Shown here: one piece after another, positions 30,001-32,019 of the stretch
Numbering within the stretch: position 1 is the first letter of the stretch
Layout: every line of letters begins with the position of its first letter
Source of the DNA: a virus
Strand: one strand, 5' to 3'
DNA length: 32,019 nucleotides
IMG/VR virus record: IMGVR_UViG_3300020470_000113
Span: 1-32,019 of that record
The notes under the pieces: generated by a model
The model's input: the letters and a program-made list of their open reading frames with translations, nothing else
Told to the model about the DNA's origin: nothing
The model's database searches: none
Translations under genes and position numbers: made by a program

Positions 30001-32019
30001 TACACCAAAGATACAATCGTCGTTATCATCATTAACACCAACAAAGAAGAATCTGTCATCAGATATCCACTTGATCTGGTTAATCATCTCTGAATCATCA
30101 GCAGATGCAATCTTTCTCTTCTCTACAAGATCACCATCAAGATTACACTGAATGATCCACATATCGTTAGGATCAGGTGAATTACTATCTGTATAACCTG
30201 CAAGATAGATACGACCTTCCTGGTCTAATGCTAGAGATGTAACCCAGTCTCTTCTTGTGGTACCACTGATACCAGCAATAGCCTTCTGCCATAGAAGGAT
30301 ACCATCTGGAGCATTAGCATTGTTGAATCCAGACTCATACTTACCTAACCAAATATCAGGATTATACTGAGAGTTATTAGGATCATATGTTTGACCAACG
30401 ATATAAATGATGTCATTCTCTGCTGAAGCATCGATATGCATCTTAACGAATTCTGCCTTCTTAGTACCTGAGTTAAGAGGTAATAAGTTTCTCTCCCAGA
30501 CTTTTTGGCCTAGGTCGTCAAATTTGACGATAATTGCTGCTTGGTCACCATCTGTTTCAAGACAACTACCACAGATATATGTGTAACGCTCTTCAGTCGT
30601 TACCATATCATGTATACTGACTATACCAGTTGCTTCAAGGTATTCAGTGATCCAATAGCGAGTTTTCTTATATTGCTGAGGATGAGATACTCTAATCTGA
30701 GGAGGATTGTCAGCATCATATCCATTACCAGAATTAATGATATTAACCTTATTAATCTGTCCAGTATTCTCAAGCACCAACTGGAGAGAAGCATCTTGAC
30801 CAGATGCTGTAATTAACTCAAAAGTAGGTGGAATATCTTCGTTATATCCTGTACCTGCTTGAGTTACTGAAATACTCTCAACACCAGTCACAACCTTGAC
30901 TTTGAAGGTTTTCTGAGTGTTATCAATGACAGGACGTGAGTTTACAATGATTTCATCTTGTTGTCTCAACTCATGCCCTATAGATGTTGTTATAACACCA
31001 TATGGACGGTCACCAATGATCTCTTTCTGATATCCAATAATATTCTGTCCCTTAACAGATTCGATGATAGCAGAAGCACCAAAACCACCAGTACCTTCAT
31101 TATCGAAGAATATGGTGTCATCTACCTGATATGACTCACCTGGGTTCTCAATAACAAATCCATCAATCTGAGCATTCTCAAATTGAGTAGTTGTCTCAAC
31201 TTCGATATCAACTCTAGACTCAGCAGAGACTCTTGGGAAATAGTCATATATTTGTAGAGTTGCCTCTTCAGACATCTCTAGTAATTCTTGTTGCTCATTA
31301 GCATCAATCAAACCGTCATTATTACTATCCTGTATTTCAAAGATAATAGGATATCCTTCTATCTCAGTAGTGAAGATATCAGCAGTCTGGTTAGGTTGAC
31401 GATCAATATCAATATCAACATCAGTATATGGATCTCTATAACGGACAACACCATCAGGGATATTCTCTTGTGTTGCTGCTTGAGAGAAGTTCCAAGCATC
31501 GGGAAGTGAGTTAAACTGTGGTCCTAAGATATATGGGAATTCAGAAAGACCTGCATCACTAGCATCTATAGTTACGAAATAAGCATAGGTGCCTCCAGGA
31601 TACTCAGGAGTCTTACAGAAACGACCATTATACTGATCTAAGTCACCTGATTGGAAATCATAGAAATAGTCATCTACAAATGTGCCAGCAGCATATGTGG
31701 CAATAGGAGGACCATCTACACGAGCAGGTTCAGGATTGGTTATCTCATCATATACAACGTTTTCTTTCAGTTTATATGAAGTACGCATCCTTCTGATACC
31801 ACTATTCTGGTCAGTAGGATCGATATATCCATAAGGACCATATATTGGGTTACCATCAAATGCCCAACCTATAACAGGTGAATGTTGGAAATTAGATGCT
31901 AATTCTTGGAATTCCTGTGTAACAGGATTTAAGAATACATTATCACCAACAACATATCTTAATTCTTTAGGATCTGAGAGGTGAGCATATTCACCACCAA
32001 ATTGGTTGTTATATCCAGT
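6082..32019 (-). CDS. Giant modular virion adhesin/structural protein, at least 8,645 codons, N-terminus outside window
   Basis: One open frame covers about 81% of the window and is still open at the right edge: the 77 codons upstream of the ATG at 31788 continue the same YHYH domain (GWAFDGNPIYGPYGY), so that ATG is internal. At about 108 Da per residue the visible part would be near 0.9 MDa. From N to C: YHYH domain; EF-hand loop; GSGY cluster; beta-propeller-like region; LamG-like; two W/Y/G binding-module-like repeats; GSGY cluster; tail-fibre modules; helical C-x2-D/GGN modules 1-2; LamG 2; helical modules 3-6; LamG 3; about 31 FTC...YPR units; helical module 7; ribbon and NGVIQ modules; Ig-like C-terminus. 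There is no catalytic motif, protease site or membrane segment that I can see. The 25.9-kb frame has no internal stop, so it is under coding constraint. Position before gp8 suggests the baseplate or tail fibre; gp7 occupies the comparable place in T4, but I see no gp7 similarity. Host adhesion is inferred from the modules. Confidence 0.88.
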   Translation of the reverse strand, partial: TGYNNQFGGEYAHLSDPKELRYVVGDNVFLNPVTQEFQELASNFQHSPVIGWAFDGNPIYGPYGYIDPTDQNSGIRRMRTSYKLKENVVYDEITNPEPARVDGPPIATYAAGTFVDDYFYDFQSGDLDQYNGRFCKTPEYPGGTYAYFVTIDASDAGLSEFPYILGPQFNSLPDAWNFSQAATQENIPDGVVRYRDPYTDVDIDIDRQPNQTADIFTTEIEGYPIIFEIQDSNNDGLIDANEQQELLEMSEEATLQIYDYFPRVSAESRVDIEVETTTQFENAQIDGFVIENPGESYQVDDTIFFDNEGTGGFGASAIIESVKGQNIIGYQKEIIGDRPYGVITTSIGHELRQQDEIIVNSRPVIDNTQKTFKVKVVTGVESISVTQAGTGYNEDIPPTFELITASGQDASLQLVLENTGQINKVNIINSGNGYDADNPPQIRVSHPQQYKKTRYWITEYLEATGIVSIHDMVTTEERYTYICGSCLETDGDQAAIIVKFDDLGQKVWERNLLPLNSGTKKAEFVKMHIDASAENDIIYIVGQTYDPNNSQYNPDIWLGKYESGFNNANAPDGILLWQKAIAGISGTTRRDWVTSLALDQEGRIYLAGYTDSNSPDPNDMWIIQCNLDGDLVEKRKIASADDSEMINQIKWISDDRFFFVGVNDDNDDCIFGVFWFDGANLEIEYIRQIPTLGGYVRNPKFAVDDYGDCVLVWDVYNSVSSKYDKVQISKFPIATANSQWEWQKTVTISGDIDSIRHAGINVDVFGNYSLVTDVVEEQNQRYSVIHYMKYDGTIIKETKIDDTANIGFKAKTHTVDNSGDPILVLDRQQSDQIAAYRFNDDTDLDYDFTKQNLATMTFTSIPDSTYDDVVYKFGTGSLKLSGPSPVILASYGMTDKEWSFRTWMSMNTTAHATNHKPILFDVIPVAGDSIQVELDGDQNSANYEKAVIYVNSVQAATSATAVNWTAFASAQWVHVTFQKREESLGLYQYELFINGNLVVNFQSTSDISVNEVAVAGKHTGGNAANCFVGNIDDLVVDNIAPYNTAYSTPGEEIPVTTSNSDSVLVKFDRLHSKRGTFTLSGVTKYTDIAFTDIELSTTWVDLGLSALSAWVPGAGGLQILDMSQVIATLNPSTYTFTTNKAEYATKTSTIPSPLGKRLEISADVISKFYMRDALYQKIDNVMEFTFSQDLKLTKGTILQQFNDAGVTQAYGTIVNVPEGTLLNPGYGNKYQVGKIYGEFNNTDRYRTVAGDVNQIEGTYFDTIEEENPWQANTAYVQGDTVYNGKRIYQAQGAGTSGTIAPVHTAGVQSDGVINWAFLDDAGKFTIDLTQHPYPRPQWTGLDMPEWLPDRLYVVGQRVWYKLNVYEVAVGGGGVSGTTAPTHDTGDASDGGVTWTHISTEEAISVYTRLMPYDNGNNYMVQIMEVQPGSVYIPGDVVSINSSNITLAEDEKSTEISGFASVKKIRVTARLEKDIIRSSSVRTEYVYATSNSAHNFDAGNIIFTEGFTTAQFNGSFFIDQIMGSREFTFAIRATADSDPAFTNNAIAGVNIYAKHPTLEFTRNHQYVFDLSDTSNFGYYLSFSQDNQYKLEYSFNNIERSGTPGIPTTPAPFVKFSVLGDVTNISYYFDPSRTGANSPVGSNSFIDVITTPFDGTFKISEVPTDTTFKFPLLKEPERMNAEVGNDEFDQPYSYYSTTSLRAVGPINTIQLVSPGGFYQKLPIISDIASFRQIEKVVVVDGGTEYAPGVYYDVPILGDGEGAKATVTVEVDDEIGSGTITGVAVTDPGKGYTTASIDIDAIPGILGQTLAGSGGSVNVVIPSEGSGASVFLTGTNIGKIKRLKNNEFGFGYSHDYTLKPEITFPVNLQLFNTSILSQIKITDPGSGYTSTPAVVIEGGGGSGAEAIAIVKNNRLSEITIKNPGSGYSSEPTVTLKSEFNYVVNLDLNYLQFNFPHGITTGAEVQFRADDIGSTTGELPKPSTAGLTSLVEGQTYYAIAGEAAGMEPDQLRFGLTLQAAQAGSFVTFLTQGSGRQTLLTEVFGGKATAVVETSRFLEGETVYQGSSIETQTAIGKVSTNTGWQIGPKILKVVDYTGDWAKGERVQGEISKASGIIDNFSIARGVLNIGSLTKTPGRFIDDVGKPSEIVQKIQDSFFYQNFSYVVQSQIPITEWKTQVLENNHPAGFNMFGQLQLTGGKDVSGRRIGTEFTKKVNIQNYSNVNQITSFGAAQPIYTDYNNTEVLFRKKRLTSSEEILTSIVKKLDDISDQFNGIDKQFPITVEGEQVIVKQDQLMITLNGVIQSPGESFTIVGGNLVFAEPPKPPSKVNYRILGVTPTPIYRIALYQSGGTANYGIFPTLGMQIQGETTDTVATVIDSGTNHLDVINVTGGTFDLNEQIVRGEIFAALVESVTLINSDTIFEFGEAITNLDGDTAYIEETNIDPQGVVTDRVVVSKTSGTPRFETGIFDLKLNEYIYSASSKIAGQITYIAPYTDPVTGDPVDELIINRGSTFFGLLFERLVSLTNPNVILDDISQSSITPTKLYDSANRINADFLDFEEVRTTEITYSQLTGGTLAEGEIIRNKKVIYGNPVSAYHGIAANRFLDGKRNISNNKQEIIDFAEASIAIQFEDYYFPSDVITNPWSRFKDAYRLIQKNRALIIGMAFDDMKTQYPSSSIPSDDKCKRDIGLFIDAITIDMYAGGNRYARKFIQQFFDSNGNLTYVNAQAAETRFAYEKAKDRCLVALANGYSGTINAVNSGDSWVAYQDLTITADPSPNDPYGTAGSNTSNTDSENCSDVQSALSTLWEFIDEALNISSLTELPDEQEGTYSPHQEKCRRDLGYFIDAIAEDVGSGGNYNTVEFTKKFFDDAGVPLTNGIVGEEAEAVWAFNSARTLMYSAINNLMYWKELNTPGYNLNDPTTYSGGVAPANTYDANYASGNNQDVNNCANVKSYIDTLSGIATTAMTAGNLTNVNALALVSDGTFVANETVRTTKLAYKDKSTGLFITNDQIKGITSGAVFSAVGVNSGLKWLFAGPITGTFQNGEYLTNSTLTNTNCSQSVIIKKAELEGEKSIYIPTNGHIVATESKDFEFGLGDFTIEGWIRPASNVGTQVLVDFRRLTAAQGLNILMDGQKLKVYNGTTNTILSTDVFATTGTWYHISVCRTSGVTQAYVNGSQVGSNYVDTNDYLYGGAYIGADFNLANSWAGHIDNFVIKKGVGDRQANFTSPNTLDYTDEKIVFGLNGEAPFVCSTTDTYATFCGQNSSSATAKSIDYAERDIIVEDVDTGRAEQKRCAEIIDLNAAWIAEEAVGRMKVAFPDFTIRGDDPGNNVYGGTNLCIRDTKDYILGALIKDLQEGGDFHTIYTARTYLTASGKLDHIAAEILQSLYTWNEVFKICIDVVTTTSTDLNGEYSTRLRIPNNFASPASSNTTDEINLLGSNLLKVVAPMDQRFREGGYQLWKNRDYIAEEVAGFIQNKYEKDIDGTVYDFLEMPGYGQPYCERDIKDFILPAVIADLATGGTYQTEAVIDKYLDSQQNVIHVESELNPMLDAFEHTKLLCLKAINNLLLSSGEAASELGAIAPSYIQEEYYSPLYTARAAYRDENIVLDTEAYPQGPTGRNSNDRYLDAADVIWNNRRIIAKECVAIMNDLSKYENLQIPGGPVNCEDDVLDMIEAAVHDLRFDCNEKTYDAAALYVETENNSLKHIEGEWEASITVVKILRDIMTLTMRNAFGRDYIEGTDLQTTPVQSYEQNPREVMYQKCGDAIDGNIRYIAEQAVAAGLVQFPNLLIPGGPANCVHDVTDILRSLAFNLKYGGNNWMQYAAEFYTTYNGALDHVAAQSTETIWIMNKAKEYAIRAMKGQVITNAAGHNVDQRFYDAVPRPNNSLFNSIADTGIIVGQPNSLVTRSFIAGEDKISTTDSGTGIVTDEDAVFRCVTKLPSNPIDCCLFEAGDSTSGTWFGIRDNGTYLRLRAGDGTNSYSGGANHNDNGLAMLDLQISNLSTYFDDGDHELVWEIRIGGNLGTGSGRVKLWIDGTPVGEATTPGANYTGLTGGGGIFASSNFAGYAIGGGSLVAGESAAINTFTVNVGPAPKIAYDISHAAYDSSNGDMVINIGSHNHTVGTFLSLATNSINFTCDQDNNASTHSYPRSGDPAGNAAVEVIAVGATAHTVEDASYNPENGSMSITLPNHGMTDSTMHTISDATYDPDTGLLVCQSAAHGFQTGDQIQIKNGSIIFTCAQDNHSTKHGYPRAKDPAGDAWMLVEAVTTNSFTVNVGQTPKIEYNVSDATYNQNDGELELDIGQHRFVGADMHVASHAEYVATKGLLTLTVPGHKITKGEQIQIFDNSMTFTCSMDNYYSEHVYPRSTDPCSGKWLDVVESDIPGGTFTVNVGESPTVGWNPTAATFNSTTGQLELTVGSGHGLAVGTNIKIASQSLAFTCAMDDHASVHAYPRHVDPIHNEPTPIVGVTNDTIVVNVGKTPEQQYDVSGATFTPADGKLVLTTDRKTTLRQSSVHSISTASYDGKKGLMRLRIADHGFSAGDFVKVADGGVSFTCSMDNNATVHAYPRSTDPMSDKWMDIRNVSKDEFDVFVGRTPEIPFLVTAAEFTPVTGHMKITIGDHNLRNGQSIRFAKESLTFTCFLDAHQSLHPYPRSSGSNFSGNGGADPFYNKPCPIIHDGSPLTATTGTSYNPTTGIMSITTDAAHGLSNGDEVKFKEGAVTFTCLEDNNGSNHPYPRATDPYANRWLAVSNVSTYTFDVQVLSYAPSTNTTAHTFVQGTVGGITKKDGTITLDVGQSSDTTDHTFIPHVGFTPESAVYNPTTGILNLTIDGHGFENGDRIKIDNNSLKFTCGFDNHATVHTYPRPSDPFSDNWFEVTNVTTQSFDVQVLVDIPQSNTTLHTFVGCTPNCVHRAAIITGGIYDHTYSTSVANCVRHAGDSVRIKDDGLTFRCAADGNSSNHTYPRSAVTTHTPSHVDYDPNTGHLTFHVANHGFLPYSYVKIADESLSFSCKKDISRHTPTAIDYNPTTGVAELTLGLYHGLTTNDMIQISPESLTFTCDFNGDGYTTQKKYPRATGAATSNGKDYAYNTYLPIDSVSADSVFVNFNGGQGAITDTSTHNFISADSECVTGIIVSAHLYPRATDPVAGKWVQIQDTTANSFNVEVLDVIPSTHVTAHNFLSATNNCITHKKDHFYDSNIPVWEIGETNHTPTDITYNPTEGSMQITVANSFLGPNELTPTMCTFYPTTGILRLTQNGHSVKNGDMMMIRDSVLTFRCDKDSQATDHLYPRPSDPVSGKWLKAFNIGSNTYDLQVGNLYGDSPISNTTTHVCNNIATGAIYHARDFVRFDENAITFTCSKDNNQSNHTYPRRSDPTYRQWLPIRNVSPTGFSVQVGKSAVNDVYDHTFVSVVSNSLHRQNGTVTLDVGNGQITNPTTHTFQSAVSGALVAGGQYAHTFIPGTETYTATDANYLPATGVMTITVPNHGFHDGESIKINNNSLVFTCLQDSNGSDHAYPRSSDPVSGKWITISNCTDDTFDVQVLENIPSTNTTLHTFKSATPNGITRAQVVTGGNYSHKFVAPAQLTPTNVAYNPTTGVMTITSAKHGLQNGGRIKVQDGFVTMTCTQDSNQTNHSYPRKNDPFSDEWMKVSNVTEDTFDVQVLFNIPSSNTSTHTFVSAVPKSITVATMMKGNDSIKIAANSLTFTCSKDGNSTEHTYPRITDPAYNESLRIIDDGVTRHTPSGATYTPSTGVLALTVSKHGFSNGDFIKLDDYALHMNCTMDDNSSDHAYPRGTDPISGKWIQIENVTQDTFELNVGTTAASQFTPTDASYDPYTGHLELNIGPHSLKQGQHVKLADGAVTFTCDMDQNGSQHAYPRTTIDSFTPTGADFNGETGYLTLTITNHGMDNGSLIKIADNALSLNCTMDGNTSTKTYPRSSDPISGKWKPVENATENTIDIFVGKSEFVSFDPQNVEYNASNGNMVITVGPDHGIEVNDSIYINEYSMTFTCAQDGHGSDHTYPRANGVGGATADDPAFRDAVNVTAVDDSTITVNVNSSPSGSSNHAHIFKPAVGKTPTNVTYSGASGVMTITIPDHGMLDGEQVLIEDNALIFTCAKDDHATEHAYPRHGDPASGKWLTISNVTQDTFRVQVLDKVPSTNTSTHTFVTAKVNSILRGTIRKGGSFSHTFVSAVGGGVTHKRDRAYDHSIEIKDVGHAEYTASGATYNAETGVLTLTVLNNPFSNGNRIKLKPNSLTMSCDMDGNATNHSYPREGIDPAYDKWLEVSGVAGNNFNVQIGTTTRANYLVSDATYEPTTGDMTLKIGPHGYKGGSTHTITNADYDPIAGTLLVTIPAHGFTIGDRVKIAQDSLSFTCGMDGNTSTKTYPRTTDPQFNQWMPISDVTYDTFKVNVGTSPQSTHNVTAANYNPTSGNMELTIGSHTLDVGDSIKIKPNSLTFTCDYNGDGNTTQKTYPRSSGASTANGKDYAYDTALPITAKTATTITVNVNGNQGAITDETTHNWAGGTAAGAVISGGGYAHTFVTAAPNGLKVAHESLWIENQSLVFKCLLDNNATEHFYPRANGQGGATADDPYYDTSIPIQSVTADSVVVNVGISSNTSQHTFVRSVNAFTPTGATFTPGSGELVLTVAGHPFVTGDKIQIKDESIVFRCQQDSFGSDHAYPRKQDPASNNAWLSVTYVDANSFSVNVGTSSNTTTHNFQSAATGAIIRGVVKGGGSYAHTFVSAADGGIMMENSTIKLDVGESHAKGYGVSAASYVPNTGLLTMTIGTHQLKVGNYVKIANKSMVFRCDQDSQNSDHWYPRPTGWGGATGNDPAYNNRVEITAVTADGITVDVGTSSNTTTHVFQNANNTYSTETASYNPATGFMTLSVPKDKKTATGAAYNPTSGTLELTIGAHTLTTDDTIRLLPNSLTFTCDYGGDGNVTTKTYPRAAGAATTSGADYAYNQELDITAVSGTTITVNVNGGQGAITDTTAHVFQSATANGILVGNGFINGEYVKIADNSLTFTCGKDNNVTNHSYPRSTDPSSGRWLKISNVNCDLFDVQVLTDIPSTNTTVHTFVSANASNVQRSIVTVGGEYTHTFHSAATNGVTVGGNYTHTFADAKHNGLHRQSGKITVDVDVAATADLYDHTFVSALAGAVIGGGSYRHTFVSADTNGVVKANDYVMFDDFSLAFTCDLDKDETPHTYPRPTDHASNQWLPVHNVSTSTFDVGVLGFNMIPSTFLGTHTFVSAKKKGLKKQDGTITINVGKSPAGNTYQHTFVSANAGALIQGGNYRHTFVSALSNCITVANDGTQLTPTDAYYEPTSGQLTLTVANHTLGTDDAVIIDSNSLTFTCSQDSNQTNHTYPRVTDYADGQKLPVQHVKSWAWPTRSDLDYYRSRLVDPAYTGNESLNVENELTTLVNFATDAFTNPSNIANRSYTLPTVWPVKYTPDVVARDLTITYDVSGGGQDANGNWVGTCNETASAINTLADIYINTISQAANNNQNYLVNSVTKTFPSAYTNTVYQSGTCYNVQSAIDTLFDSMSTTLGAGTYNNKIIANMILFNQQAIAGRAFSDTLASYPSTNLTIDFCNDVLKAVRYDLITGGNAGSFRMTQDWFDGEGNFIAFQDVVRSQILFALTRCREYIKSIMYLVGTDSVWDNYDVWQPAGRLEWNQEAVEFIIDSSLNPIEFALERSSFPTEARVTFVASTDAVNRVTKYEVGWDYNTDPALVTLTPEVEVGFDRAEYRIRINRANNFRRGDVLSYIPASDTSLSGLTGQPYFYCLTATAEWFEIGASYIHDGRFRVLQVDTSNSGSQIMAVVQRSGITRNAPVYAIDPSDTPIQGGFNPADVIYGSVSGAESEIGRIQDNEATIRKIFTHYPITGMSTTQGGEYEVFLNGETVQVQGAGSNTGFVMQTKKSTDGTSLVKLQTIAGTIAQNDVLEGQTSGATGTAGAPTDRFLLNVSRGAFASGDWFFSKESNTEGYIDNYVNKSGSLTGNTGGRITIDVETIDAQWDPGDVIYGSVTAYILSVKGITGTQIQLNQYIHGTAVYELDLGVAIVDIGTNDTFRVGDEVSLLQGTTEKNPGFKATVTKYINGLELENTDPNYGIHKLWVGNVVPVGTGETIDAVTQGTNNIGKIDLGSNFPSIYANVTNVTTTTYSSYAKVVSIEQVGITAEIWVEDASGAFVDNMSVISDYGWGGAVSSARTLEGRVDRYFRGFDGQQTQFDLTISNGEAYFPDPAGHLLAFVNGILQPPGGNNSYVAFSDKIQFAEPPVIGSQFVGYYVGKLRQLDDISYEFDSLRSSFNLKRSGLFYSLTLTEGVSSNVIRPENNIIVSLNGVIQEPGLAYEIVGSRLIFAEVPRAGSTFVGFSYIGSDADVIAATVVPPIEAGDKLEIDGEEFAREVALIESSNSLITFEYTGSVKGRNAAAIADITSGQITNANLTNSGDGYTSRPNVDVISSSGFDARIKALMGVTRIDVKTPGIGYALPTVAIDNEVPDSFTTPEGAPINGGFDVLAGEGSEYTGGAGDIDPGTIFISQDPVNVTVNQGYSASFTVVSTVTNDQTMNYQWQKKEYGTQTWSNIIGANQSTYNTPNTTQADDSDEYRVAITASGATPVYSLSAVLSVQTGATVLSNFLPTQIFDDI
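6130..6435 (-). other. C-terminal Ig-like domain of the giant protein
   Basis: The segment includes IFISQDPVNVTVNQGYSASF, MNYQWQKKEYG and DEYRVAITASG, the usual order of an Ig-like strand, core tryptophan and late tyrosine strand. Only about 15 residues follow before the stop. The same domain type ends the next gene downstream. Confidence 0.65.
6898..7036 (-). other. NGVIQ tail-fibre module, copy 3
   Basis: The sequence NNIIVSLNGVIQEPGLAYEI followed by IFAEVPRAGSTFVGFSYIG is a module seen in many phage tail fibres and resembling the FNGILQ segment of T4 gp10. A second copy lies about 130 bases upstream. Confidence 0.55.
7165..7296 (-). other. NGVIQ tail-fibre module, copy 2
   Basis: HLLAFVNGILQPPGGNNSYV followed by IQFAEPPVIGSQFVGYYVG. 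It matches copies at 25030-25155 and 6898-7036. Confidence 0.55.
7900..8480 (-). repeat. Ribbon motifs of the form G-D-V-x-x-G-x-x-S-G-A
   Basis: Several short units, including ADVIYGSVSGAESEIG, NDVLEGQTSGATGTAG and GDVIYGSVTAYILSV, recur here. The same pattern ends the 635-residue protein (GEVLRGNTSGALANI) and appears around 25,700-25,870 as ETVYQGSS and ERVQGEISKASG. It is typical of phage tail structural proteins. Confidence 0.5.
9069..9375 (-). repeat. Helical C-x2-D/GGN module, copy 7
   Basis: NLTIDFCNDVLKAVRYDL, then ITGGNAGSFRMTQDWF, then a helical segment ending CREYIKSIMYLVG. It matches copies 1 to 6 on the far side of the YPR array. It is preceded by two copies of a smaller C-x2-V/T-x-SAI-x-TL motif at about 9395-9455 and 9525-9605. 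Confidence 0.65.
9890..19760 (-). repeat. Array of about 31 'FTC...HxYPR' units in the giant protein
   Basis: About 3,290 residues made of imperfect units averaging about 106 residues. Each unit has: a strand pair (ATYNPTTGxLxLTIxxHG), a segment of the type GDxIKIxxxSLTFTC, then C-x2-D-x5-H-x-YPR, then a D-P-x3-KWLxIxNV strand and either NVG or VQVL-IPSTNT-HTFVSA. By hand I count 31 YPR motifs and 31 FTC-type cysteines; 26 of the YPR motifs are H-x-YPR and five are K-x-YPR. The aspartate two residues after the cysteine is constant except in the three NGDG/GGDG-type units. I do not recognise a named domain. A repetitive beta-rod or binding array is inferred. Metal binding by Cys, Asp and His is possible but unproven. 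Confidence 0.85.
16588..17220 (-). repeat. Block of truncated and fused YPR units
   Basis: Four neighbouring units are irregular. In transcription order one goes from YPRSAV directly into the strand segment of the next unit; the next has its cysteine (LSFSCKKDI) but loses the YPR part and jumps to SRHTPTAIDYNP; the next is a full NGDG-type unit; and the last begins inside the motif as VSAHLYPRATDP with no FTC cysteine. All joins stay in frame. Confidence 0.6.
19785..20315 (-). other. LamG-like domain 3
   Basis: A concanavalin/LamG-like jelly-roll segment with VFRCVTKLPSNPIDCCLFEA, GTYLRLRAGDGTNSYSGG, HELVWEIRIG, VKLWIDGTPVGE and a closing GYAIGGG. It lies between helical module 6 and the YPR array. 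Carbohydrate binding is a property of some relatives and is only inferred here. Confidence 0.5.
20445..20757 (-). repeat. Helical C-x2-D/GGN module, copy 6
   Basis: KCGDAIDGNIRYIAEQAV, LIPGGPANCVHDVTDILRSL, LKYGGNNWMQYAAEF, and a helical tail ending AKEYAIRAMKGQ. The order N-x3-I-x-EEA, PGGPxNC-x2-D, D/N-L-x-x-GGN and a terminal helix is shared by the copies. Confidence 0.65.
20830..21163 (-). repeat. Helical C-x2-D/GGN module, copy 5
   Basis: ADVIWNNRRIIAKECVAIMN, IPGGPVNCEDDVLDMIEAAV, HDLRFDCNEKTYDAA and a helical tail ending TLTMRNAFG. The GGN is replaced by DCN in this copy. Confidence 0.65.
21318..21685 (-). repeat. Helical C-x2-D/GGN module, copy 4
   Basis: YQLWKNRDYIAEEVAGFIQN, PGYGQPYCERDIKDFILP, IADLATGGTYQTEAVIDKY and a helical tail ending LLCLKAINNLL. 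Confidence 0.7.
21815..22163 (-). repeat. Helical C-x2-D/GGN module, copy 3
   Basis: CAEIIDLNAAWIAEEAVGRM, NLCIRDTKDYILGALIKDL, QEGGDFHTIYTARTYL and a helical tail ending FKICIDVV. It follows LamG domain 2 directly. Confidence 0.7.
22330..22830 (-). other. LamG-like domain 2
   Basis: A clear LamG/concanavalin-like segment: FEFGLGDFTIEGWIRPAS, GLNILMDGQKLKVYNG, TGTWYHISVCRTSGVTQAYV, GAYIGADF and WAGHIDNFVIKKGVG. This order of a GDFTIEGWI strand, W-H-I-x-V-x-R strand, V-NG turn and G-x-IDN-V/F strand is characteristic of the family. Confidence 0.75.
23311..23531 (-). repeat. Helical C-x2-D/GGN module, copy 2
   Basis: EKCRRDLGYFIDAIAEDV, GSGGNYNTVEFTKKFF and a helical tail ending MYSAINNLMYW. 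Small C-x2-V-x-S motifs (NCSDVQSALSTL at about 23,650 and NCANVKSYIDTL at about 23,190) flank this copy. Confidence 0.7.
23785..24106 (-). repeat. Helical C-x2-D/GGN module, copy 1
   Basis: AYRLIQKNRALIIGMAFDDM, CKRDIGLFIDAITIDM, YAGGNRYARKFIQQFF and a helical tail ending RCLVALANG. I recall modules of this kind in other marine T4-like phage structural proteins, without a described function. Confidence 0.7.
25030..25155 (-). other. NGVIQ tail-fibre module, copy 1
   Basis: LMITLNGVIQSPGESFTIVG followed by NLVFAEPPKPPSKVNYRILG. It matches the two copies near the C-terminus of the same protein, some 18 kb away. Confidence 0.55.
26215..26830 (-). repeat. GSGY repeat cluster B in the giant protein
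   Basis: Four or more glycine-rich units with cores GGTEYAPG, DPGKGYTTAS, DPGSGYTSTP and NPGSGYSSEP, the last two each joined to VVIEGGGGSGAEAIA-like strands. It is the same type as in gp8 and the 635-residue protein. Confidence 0.7.
27815..27992 (-). other. Carbohydrate-binding-module-like repeat 2
   Basis: EWLPDRLYVVGQRVWYKLNV, then YEVAVGGGGVSGTTAPTHDTG and GGVTWTHIS. The W-x4-Y-x2-G-x2-V-x4-x2-Y pattern recalls small chitin- or cellulose-type binding modules and is also frequent in phage tail fibres. Ligand binding is not shown. Confidence 0.45.
28063..28221 (-). other. Carbohydrate-binding-module-like repeat 1
   Basis: WQANTAYVQGDTVYNGKRIY, then QAQGAGTSGTIAPVHTAG and GVINWAFL. It is a clear paralogue of repeat 2, about 75 residues upstream in the protein. 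Confidence 0.5.
28900..29530 (-). other. LamG-like domain 1
   Basis: A LamG-like jelly-roll segment: YKFGTGSLKLSG, EWSFRTWMSMN, WVHVTFQKREE, YELFINGNLVVNF and CFVGNIDDLVVDN. The signature elements (KFG-x-GSL, W-V-H-V, ING turn and IDDL-V) are present in order. Confidence 0.7.
29540..30665 (-). other. Beta-propeller-like region
   Basis: About 375 residues with repeated blades of the type YICGSCLETDGDQAAIIVKF, then WERNLLP, IYIVGQTYDPN, IYLAGYTDSN and DMWIIQCNLDGDL. Repeated (I/Y)-(Y/F)-hydrophobic-(A/V)-G strands followed by KF/YD-x-G turns recall SBBP-type beta-propellers. Blade number is not certain. Confidence 0.45.
30690..31170 (-). repeat. GSGY repeat cluster A in the giant protein
   Basis: Three units with cores NPGESYQVDD, QAGTGYNEDIPP and NSGNGYDADNPP, each followed by a beta-strand segment. 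Confidence 0.65.
31294..31329 (-). other. EF-hand-type calcium-binding loop
   Basis: The 12 residues DSNNDGLIDANE fit the canonical loop with D, N, D at positions 1, 3, 5, glycine at 6, isoleucine at 8 and glutamate at 12. Only one loop is visible and no second partner is near, so structural calcium binding is more likely than sensing. Confidence 0.6.
31510..32019 (-). other. YHYH domain of the giant protein, cut at the window edge
   Basis: The visible part holds GWAFDGNPIYGPYGYIDP, RMRTSYKL, GRFCKTPEYPGGTYAYFVT and FPYILG, aligned closely with the YHYH domain of the 530-residue protein. The YHYH motif itself would lie just past position 32019. This continuity proves that the frame extends upstream of the ATG at 31788. 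Confidence 0.8.

Noticed and set aside
31788-31788. ATG at 31788 as the start of the giant gene
   Set aside because: The 77 codons upstream are open and continue the conserved YHYH domain (FDGNPIYGPYGY just before the ATG), so it is an internal methionine.
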